Positions 56,449-64,000 of a stretch of DNA of 64,000 nt are shown here, in pieces. Under the pieces are notes generated by a model. The model had not been told where the DNA came from. It was given only the letters and a program-made list of their open reading frames with translations, and made no database searches. The DNA comes from Echria macrotheca (Eukaryota > Ascomycota > Sordariomycetes > Sordariales > Schizotheciaceae), in contig MU839841.1 of assembly GCA_030411725.1 (NCBI GenBank), positions 558,001 to 622,000 of the forward strand, read 5' to 3'. Made by a program: the position numbers and the translations under genes. Numbering within the stretch: position 1 is the first letter of the stretch; each line of letters starts with the position of its first letter.

Positions 56449-57747
56449 ATGAGGCTGGGGTTCATCGCACGCGTTGCCGGCGTAGCAGCCGTCTTTGGGA
56501 CCTTGACGATCGCGCGCGTTGCCCATCCTCCGCAGTGGACATTGACCGGGGGAGGAGGAGATGAGAACAGCACAAGGGGCGATGAGATAAACTACGCCGA
56601 GGCGGCCAGTGAGGCCCTTGAAGCCATGAACAGCCTCTACAACGAGACAGAGGGCCGGTGGTCACCTGAGATCGCGTGGTGGCTCAGCGGCTACGCGCTG
56701 CAGGACATAGTGGACTACATGTACAAGACGGGATCGCGTCGGTATATGAGTATAGCTCGACACACGATCGAGCTCCAGAAGGAGCCGCTTCCCTGGTGGC
56801 CGCAGGGGGGCGGCTACTTCCGAGCAGACTCGACTGATGATACGGGGTGTAAGTTGTCTATACCTGATACTATCTTGTGTGCGAATGCTAACAACCTCAC
56901 AGGGTGGCAAGTTACCTTTTGTTTTCATCCATGAGATCCATGAGATACCTACATATGCCCAGACTAACAAACACGAACCAGGGCCCTCGCCCTAATCCGC
57001 ATGTACGACCTCACCCACGACGACCAATACCTCAACATCTCGGTCCTAGACGAGACCTACATGTACCAGTACTGGACCGACGACGAGTGCGCCGGCGGGT
57101 TGTACCAGGACATCCGCAACCGGGCCTACAAGAACGCCATCTCCAACGAGCTGTACATCCTCCTCGCCGCGTCCCTCTACAACCGTATCCTACCAGAAAA
57201 CACAACCTACCTGACCAGGGCCGAGGCCGCCTGGCAGTGGTTCAACGCGTCCGGCATGATCAACGCCGACTCCCTCGTCAACGACGGCCTCGCCGAGACC
57301 GCCGACGGCGTCTGCTTCAACAACAGGGGGACCACGTGGACGTACAACCAGGGCGTCATCCTCGGCGCGCTGGTCGAGCTGTGGCGCGCCACCGGCGATG
57401 ACAGGTACCTGTCAGAAGCGCGGCGGATCGCTGATGCCGTGGTGATCACTCATAACTCGACACTTACGCAGGATGGGATTCTCACGGAGCCGTGTGACGG
57501 GGGCGAGAGTTTATGTAACAATGACCAGCAGATCTTCAAGGGCATTTTTGCGAGATATCTAGCCGACTTGAGTAATGTCGTGCCCGGCGATCCGTATCGC
57601 GAGTTCCTGGTGCGGAATGCGCGGTCGGCGTTTGAGAGGGCGCGCAATGAGACGGGCTTTTATGATGTCAGCTGGAAGGGGCCGTTCCGGAATGCGACGC
57701 TGGGCACGCAGGCCTCTGCGGCGAGTTTGTTTATTTCGTTGATTTGA
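56449..57747 (+). CDS. GH76 endo-1,6-alpha-mannosidase (Dcw1/Dfg5-like)
   Basis: Best model: exons 56449-56848, a 4-nt microexon 56903-56906, and 56982-57747, encoding 389 residues. Intron 1 has a GTAAGT donor and GCTAAC branch. Intron 2 (56907-56981) starts with GCAAGT, a GC-AG intron, and has an ACTAAC branch. The model restores the family signature DSTDDTGWWALALIRM, with the catalytic Asp pair at 130-131 and Trp134-Trp135 spanning the microexon. Residues 1-25 are a likely signal peptide. Other GH76 features are seen: YWTDDECAGGLYQDIRNRAY, NAISNELYILLAASLYNR and TWTYNQGVILGALVELW. Several NxT/S sites suggest N-glycosylation. The family cleaves alpha-1,6-mannan and, in yeast, helps attach GPI proteins to the wall. 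There is no obvious GPI signal at this C-terminus, so it is probably secreted. Confidence 0.88.
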
Positions 57748-58995
57748 TACCGGTGTCTCTTTTTTATCTTTGGTGTGTCTCTCTTTTGTCTTTTGCATTG
57801 GGGTACTCGTCGGTATGGGATACTGGGAATGGGGATTCATGGAACGATACCCGCGAGCATTGTGTCTTGGATTTCCTATGTTGGTTTATTAACCTGCCTT
57901 TTTGGGAAAAGGGGACTCATACTAATGTAATCGGACTGCGGCGAGAATTTTATTTTGTGGCCTAAGAGGAATAATATTGAGGACTCCGTTCCAAGGGTGT
58001 TTGAGGGCTCGTTTCTTCCTGGCCGGGTGGGTGGCCCTCAAAGATGCCATGCTTGTCTTTCTTGAGATTAGTGGTAAGAACTGTCTGATTAGGCAAACGC
58101 TTTATACCAGATACAACTGAGGAGTCCAGGCTGACATTGTTCCATCCCCAATGATGGGTATTAGCTGCGTTCAGGGTCGATGTGATGGGTACAACTGGAT
58201 ATGACTTGATTGCCTTCTCTTCGTCATCTTGGTGTCATTTCTGAGGGAATCTTATTGTCTATTTTGTTCCCTCCCGCGTATGTGCTGTTAAGTATCCTCG
58301 TGCTCTGCAAAAGGGGTATACTTGACCAGGTGAAGTATATAGAGGTGCCGATACCTCGAATAGACAGCCTGACGCTCGGTTCGGCTTGCAATCCCTTAAC
58401 TGGGAGGGAGTCCTTGATATCCAGGGACCATGTGTCTCTTGATATGGGCTCTTCGAACCCTGACAGCAATAGATACCCTCTGCAAAGTTGATCATCTTCC
58501 GGGTATTGGCTGCGGTCTTGTACCGGGCCCCTTTTCTATACAGCGTAGCTCAGTTTACCACCTCAATCGACAACTCAGCGTATCGCCAGCAGCCCCTTTA
58601 GTTGCCGCGGCATATGGATATCACAGGAGACCCAGGAGAGACATACTGCCCGACAACCTTGTGAGTCGAATTGATGACACCTAGACCTAAACCTGTACTC
58701 CTCCTCCCTCTACCTGAATCTCTATCCCCTTCCATGAAATGTGCGCGAATCAAATACAAAAAGTTCGTGTCATCAATTCATGTCTTGTCTTGTTGTCCGG
58801 CTCGGGCCGAAAAAGCTGGGATGGGATATCAAATATGGTAAACGAGGCAAACAGCAAATTTAAAGAGACCCCCTTTTCTTCAAACAAACGCAACCCTCGT
58901 TGCAACACCCCACCACTCCTGTCCATCTCAGTCGGCCCAGTCGCCTCACAGATCTATCCCTCCCGCAACTACCCATCCCAGTCTTATAGACTAAC
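57748..58995. other. Convergent intergenic region
   Basis: 3' flanks of the GH76 and 6-phosphogluconolactonase genes. AT-richer; no gene-like frame. Confidence 0.5.
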
Positions 58996-59781
58996 CTATA
59001 GACTAAAAGGCCTTCGGGGATAGCTCACCCCCTCGACGGCCGCATTGTCCACGAACCAGCTGCACCGCTCGCCGGTCCCCTCGTTGACCAGTGCGCACGG
59101 CAGGCCCTTGCCCTCCTCAAAGATCTCCTTCATAATCTCCTTCTTACCCCCGCCCGTCGCCACAAACGCAACCCGGACAGAGTGCGTCACGACCGGCAGC
59201 GTCAGCGTGATGCGTTTCGGCGGCGGCTTGGGCGAGTCCTCGATCGGCGCCACCCACGCGCTCGTCTCGCGGAGCAACTCGTGGCCCGGGAACAGCGAGC
59301 AGGTGTGGCCATCAGGCCCGCAGCCGAGCAGCAGCAGATCAAATATCGGCAGCTTGACCGAGTCGCGGCTGGCAAACGACCGCACCAGCACCTGCTCGTA
59401 GACGTCGGCCAGCTCCTGCGTATCACCCAACTGCTCGGGGTCGATCGTGTGCACCGTCGGCTGAGGCGTGTCCGCCGGAAGCTTGTCCAGCAGCTCCGCC
59501 TTCAGCAAGGCGTAGTTGGAGTCCGGGTGGTCGAGCGGCACGGCGCGCTCGTCAGCAAAGAAAATCTCCCACTTGTCCCACCTGACCGTGTCGGCGTCCG
59601 AGGAGGACCGGGCGAGGAGCGCCTGCGCCAGCGTCTTAGGGAGCGAGCCGCCAGATACGCCGACCTTGAAGACGCCGTGACGCTGGAGGCCGGCATTCTG
59701 ACACGCGATAACGTAGGCGCGGAGGGCTGGCGCAAGCGTGTCGACCCCGGAGAAGGCATAAAGGTTAACTTGTTTGCCCAT
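58996..59781 (-). CDS. 6-phosphogluconolactonase
   Basis: An intronless 261-residue protein, the usual length. It hydrolyses 6-phosphogluconolactone to 6-phosphogluconate, the second step of the oxidative pentose-phosphate pathway and a cytosolic NADPH source. Family signatures are present: VSGGSLPKTL near residue 45, WEIFFADERAVPLDHPDSNY at about 72-91, IFDLLLLGCGPDGHTCSLFP at about 147-166, and ALVNEGTGERCSWFVDNAAV near the end. The start is the ATG at 59781 (MGKQVNLYAF). It corresponds to the yeast Sol3/Sol4 family; no targeting signal is seen. Confidence 0.95.
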   Translation of the reverse strand: MGKQVNLYAFSGVDTLAPALRAYVIACQNAGLQRHGVFKVGVSGGSLPKTLAQALLARSSSDADTVRWDKWEIFFADERAVPLDHPDSNYALLKAELLDKLPADTPQPTVHTIDPEQLGDTQELADVYEQVLVRSFASRDSVKLPIFDLLLLGCGPDGHTCSLFPGHELLRETSAWVAPIEDSPKPPPKRITLTLPVVTHSVRVAFVATGGGKKEIMKEIFEEGKGLPCALVNEGTGERCSWFVDNAAVEGVSYPRRPFSL

Positions 59782-61998
59782 CGTGTCTCTTTTGTTCCTG
59801 AACAGCTACGTCTGCGGTGTGGTGGCTATTGGGAGTCGGACGCGGGTCGTTTCAGCGTCGGTTGATTGGCGTACGCGGGGATGTTTCCAGCCTTGCGATA
59901 ATCGGACGTTGCGGAACGGGAAGACGGGGTCAAACCTTTTTCTCGGGCCCAACAGAGTGGACGATTCGACGTGTTGCGGCGAGCTACCGATCAGGCTATC
60001 GAGCTTCGAGAGCAAACGTCGTCAGTGTCAGGAGAGAAATGTTTCCGCGGGTATCAAGGAGCGATAAGGACCAGATCATGAGCCAGTGAACTGCTGCATT
60101 CAGATACTGCTCGGAGTACCAAGCGGGATTTTGTGGCTGCCTCGAAATTCGGTGGAGGGGCAGGTTCCTTTGCAGTTGGAGGGGCACACTTTTTGGAGGG
60201 GTAGATCGTAAATAGATGAGGAGCCCCTCTTCTGTGAGTTTCGGCAAGCTAACTGGTTGCCTTGGCGGTTCAAAATAAACGGCGTGTCTGCGATAAGAAG
60301 TCGTCACTTACTAAGTCTCACTATCCACCTGAATGTTGAGGAATGCGGCTGTGAGCAGGATGCAATTGTTTGGGTCATGCAAGCTGGAGTTGCGGAGGAT
60401 TTTCTTAGTTGGCTACACTACTAGTTAGGTCGCGCATTCGAGGACGCTTCTTTCCGGAGAATGCGGGCTTGCGCAGGGTCCTGTCCAACAAAGAATTGTT
60501 CGATGATGCAGAGTAAATGGATATTCCGACCTTTGAGCCATGGAACCCATCGTCCACTCTGGTCTGGAAATGCTACTCGATAGCCCAAGGTTTTGTTGAA
60601 CTGCGCTCATGTCTCCGAACCGACGGATCTCGCGGGACTTTTAAGCCCAATGCCGGCAAACTCGCGCCGCATGTCGACTGTCGTTCGGCCTCATGGCTTT
60701 GCACGGACTCACACTATCATCAGTGTGACGACGATTCCGGCGTTTTGGATTCGAAAATTTAGTGCCCGCGAAGCCCCATCTAAAAATGCCCCAGTCGGCC
60801 ACACAAAGAAGTGGGAATGGGTCTGGATCTCCAGTCCCGTGACAATGACAAGACCAGAGGAAGATATTGGTGTCGACCTGAAGAGGAAACTCCTTTCACA
60901 GTCCCGACATTACGGGGGATGTAAACGAGAAACAGGCGTCGAAGTCTTTGGCAACCGCCGACTGACGCAAAAGAACACCAATGGTGAAACTACGGTTTCC
61001 GACGGTATAGAGTAAACCGTAATCCGCCTTGATATTGCAACAACGCCCGTTGATATTAGAGACAGAATGTGGCAGTGAGCGAGGGGTTGGGTTGCACTCA
61101 TCCAGCACGTCATGGGTACTCCAAGCTCCGAATACCGATCGTTTCCTAAATGGAGTGACTGACGGAATAATCATACGATATTGAATTCTCTAGAGTGTGT
61201 TAATGGGGTTCTACCAAGACTTCCTAGCAGGCATCCGTGGCATCGTGCCTTGGAATCAATCCCTTAAACTGAGGACAAAATTTGTAGCGTCATAGAAAGG
61301 ACCTGCATGTACGTTATGACCTAACTGACTGGACCCTGAAGAATCTGCGCGTGACAAGCACATGATGAAAAAATGACGATTTCCCAAACTGTAAAAGTTC
61401 ACGATATCCAAAGTGGTTGTCTTTGGCAGCAGATTTCTTTGGAGGAGGGGTGGTTCAAATGCTCCATTACGTCATCGAATATTGAAGAAAATTGGAGGGG
61501 CAGAGGGGTGGCGGGGCGGAGGGTCGTGAGGGTCTAGCAACCCCGCACTAGAACTCCTCTGGAGTAGGTGCCCCACTTGCAAAAGACCAGGCTCATGGGA
61601 ATGCAAAGTGGCATATTGGAGTTGTTGGAGAAGATGGAGCGTTGCGAACGGCAACTACAATGCCCCTGATGATCATTCCGGTCCGTGGTTTCGTGCATCT
61701 TTTGGGGTGCTGGTTAATGATGTTGCCCGGCATGCCAAGATCTGAGGTTGCCGACTCAGCGGGTTGCCCCTCGTCCAATATCTTTGCCCCGGCTTGATGG
61801 GCAATTTTTGCGAGATGGGATTCCCGGAGCGATTTCGGCGTCTGCGGAAGCGACTCACAGATGTGCCCGACGGCAGGGCATGCTTTCCCGCCTCGCTAGG
61901 GTTCCGTTTCGTTTTGTTCTGGCCGTCCTGAGGGCAATACTCTTGAACTGAAATTGGCATTTCTCATGCTTTTGAATAGCTCGAATCAGAATTACACA
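59782..61998. other. Divergent intergenic region
   Basis: 2.2 kb between the 6-phosphogluconolactonase and Pho13-type genes. A 140-codon plus-strand frame ending at 61015 has no recognisable family sequence. No repeat or RNA gene seen. Confidence 0.45.
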
Positions 61999-63082
61999 AT
62001 GGCTTCATCGAAATATCTCACCGGCGATTCCAGCGCGATCCAGGAGTTCATCGACCGCTTCGATGTGGGTTATGACTATACCCTCCACTGTCCCCGATTA
62101 CTCACCTTCCCCAGGTCTTTCTTTTTGACTGCGATGGTAGTCCCCCGCATCAACTCCTCGCCGATCCAATGTTGACGTCGTTGTCTTTACTTAGGGGTCC
62201 TCTGGTCTGGGGACCATCTCTTTGAAGGGGTTGTGGAGACGCTAGAATTCCTGCGATCGAAAGGTTTGCTGGCGCTCCTTCCACGTCAAGTTAGCTGTTC
62301 GCCTGACACACAAGCTAGGGAAGAAGACAATTTTTGTCACAAACAACTCGACCAAGTCGCGGCCCCAATATCTCGCAAAGTTTACGTCCCTGGGGATACC
62401 CACCTCTACCGAGGAGATATTTGGTTCGGCATACTCCGCAGCTATCTACATCTCGCGGATCCTCAAGCTGTCCCCACCTAAGAACAAGGTATACGTGATC
62501 GGTGAAGCCGGCATCGAGCAGGAGCTCAGGACGGAGAATGTGCCGTTTATCGGAGGCACCGACCCAAGCTTCCGGAGAGACATGACGCCCGAAGATTGGA
62601 AGGGCATCGCTGATGGTTCGCTGCTGGACCCCGAAGTCGGCTGTGTCCTTGCTGGCCTAGATTTCCACATCAACTACCTAAAGCTTTCTCATGGCTTTCA
62701 GTATTTGCAGCGAGGAGCGGTATTCCTGGCCACCAACACGGATGCCACATTCCCGATGAACCATAGCTTTTTTCCCGGGGCTGGTTCCGTCAGTTTACCG
62801 CTCGCCAACATGACTGGACAGAAACCGATAGCTCTCGGCAAGCCGAGTCAAGCCATGATGGATGCGATTGAGGGGAAGTTCCAGTTTGACCGTGCCCGTA
62901 CATGCATGGTTGGCGACCGTCTCGACACCGATATCAAGTTCGGCATCGAGGGAAGACTTGGTGGTACTCTGGCCGTGCAGACAGGTGTCAACAAGAAGGC
63001 CGATTGGGAGGCCGAAGGCGCCGTGGCTGTCCCGGCATTCTACGTTGATAAGCTGAGCGACTTGCGTCTTGTGGCGGAATGA
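61999..63082 (+). CDS. pho13: Pho13-type HAD phosphatase (4-nitrophenylphosphatase / phosphoglycolate phosphatase)
   Basis: Four exons: 61999-62064, 62115-62136, 62195-62263 and 62319-63082, giving 306 residues, the usual length. The introns are 50, 58 and 55 nt. The 22-nt exon 2 encodes VFLFDCD plus the first base of Gly30, i.e. the HAD nucleophile Asp27 and general acid Asp29. Exon 3 completes DGVLWSGDHLFEG; exon 4 opens with the motif II region KKTIFVTNNSTKSRPQY. Later motifs are LGKPSQAMMDAIEGKFQFD (motif III lysine) and TCMVGDRLDTDIKFGIEG (motif IV Asp residues). Pho13 is a soluble metabolite-repair phosphatase that removes 2-phosphoglycolate and erroneous phospho-sugars from glycolysis and the pentose-phosphate pathway, a role that fits beside 6-phosphogluconolactonase. 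The start MASSKYLTGDSSAI is typical. Confidence 0.94.
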
Positions 63083-64000
63083 TGTTGATCAAAGACGGCA
63101 CTGCCGTTGTGAGCCGCATACCACAGGATCGCGTAAGGACAAGTGCGCCGGAGCAGATATATCCGTATTTGTGACGGAGAAGACAGCCAATAGAACGCAT
63201 GGTATAGATGCCGTTCGTACCCCGTACGTAGAGTATACACTGGAGATGTAGCTGCTATGTACTCTACACTGACCGCCACACAAGCTGCCAATATCTTGTC
63301 GGTGGGCCATGCAAGCGACGAGCCATGCAGAGGCGGAGCGAGTGTCACTTATTGCGTGGTCCTGAAATGCCAAAGTTAGCGGACGGACCTCTCGTGCCGA
63401 GGAGAGTCACGGAGGGTACACTATCGTGTGTTCGCCCCTCCCTTCCTTTTCCGGCGGTAGTTTCACATGGCGCTCGAGGCTGGGGGACACACACACAACA
63501 CCGCCTGGGAAGGCGAACTCGGCGGCCATGTCCGCGTCGCCGGCGAGAGATCTTCTCCCAACAGAGAAAAGCGCGGTGCGCCGCAATCGAATGATGCCAT
63601 GTTGATCAAGGCACGATGCTGGGGCGGTTGGGCGCGGTGCGAGGGCGCGGTACGAGGCCGCGTGCCCACCCAGCTGCCATCCACGACGCTATCTCGAGCT
63701 GGGGTCGTTGGTTGTGGTGGTCGGAAAGTCTTGGGTGTGACGTAGTTGGCGGATGTGGGATTGAGCTGTCAGTGGTCGGCTGAGCCCTGCAATTCGCTGC
63801 GATTCGCTGCACGCTGCAAGCCATGCTGTTGGGGAAGGACCCTGAATCTCATGCTGCCGGTGCTCCCGCTTGGTATATCAGGTCCCACGGGTGGGTGTGA
63901 ACCCTGTTTTTCCCAGTATCCGTGGGACCGTGGGGCTGCTGGAGGGCTTGGACGGTCTCGAACAATCTCCACACTTCGGTCCGCTGCCGTGAGTTTCTCG
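63083..64000. other. Right-hand flank, no supported gene
   Basis: 3' flank of the Pho13-type gene, then GC-richer DNA with short frames on both strands. A gene may begin beyond the window edge. Confidence 0.5.

Overview
The window is nuclear DNA of a filamentous ascomycete. The evidence is short GT-AG introns (44-115 nt in the well-resolved genes) with CTAAC/CTGAC-type branch sites, GC-rich coding DNA, pyrimidine-rich stretches before start codons, and recognisable fungal families (PacC, Hut1, Sea4, Efg1, a GH76 mannanase). The protein sequences look like Sordariomycetes, perhaps Sordariales/Chaetomiaceae; that placement is an inference. Many reading frames here open only at GTG or TTG, so I took eukaryotic ATG starts and built the exon models by eye.

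Layout. 0-3 kb: 5' part of a PAS-domain protein kinase (minus), running off the left edge before its kinase domain. 4.5-5.6 kb: an unresolved coding-like block (minus). 6.5-8.6 kb: F-box/LRR protein with a C-terminal CaaX box. 13.3-14.5 kb: three-KH-domain RNA-binding protein. 15.7-17.1 kb: nucleotide-sugar transporter Hut1. 18.1-20.6 kb: dual-specificity phosphatase (minus). 20.6-28.9 kb: long gene-poor interval. 28.9-32.2 kb: large low-complexity protein with a basic tandem repeat. 33.2-43 kb: compact block with tRNA 2'-phosphotransferase, a dsRNA-binding-domain protein (minus), Efg1 (minus) and Sea4/Mio. 43.1-45.7 kb: pacC, followed by an in-frame open extension. 46-49 kb: gene-free convergent region with strong strand-composition skew. 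49.2-53.6 kb: two disordered proteins (minus). 56.4-63.1 kb: GH76 mannanase, 6-phosphogluconolactonase (minus) and a Pho13-type phosphatase.

These are mostly housekeeping and regulatory genes; I see no biosynthetic cluster, defence island, mobile element, CRISPR array, tRNA or rRNA gene. The neighbours do not form one pathway, although 33-41 kb groups RNA-processing genes with a TORC1-pathway gene, and efg1 and sea4 share a 266-bp divergent promoter holding a telomere-repeat-like box.

The most interesting signals are at pacC: 18 exact copies of the PacC core site on either strand upstream, and a 741-nt in-frame open extension with NGY repeats after the stop. Next are a predicted 4-nt microexon with a GC-AG intron in the GH76 gene and a 22-nt exon carrying the catalytic Asp residues of the Pho13-type phosphatase.
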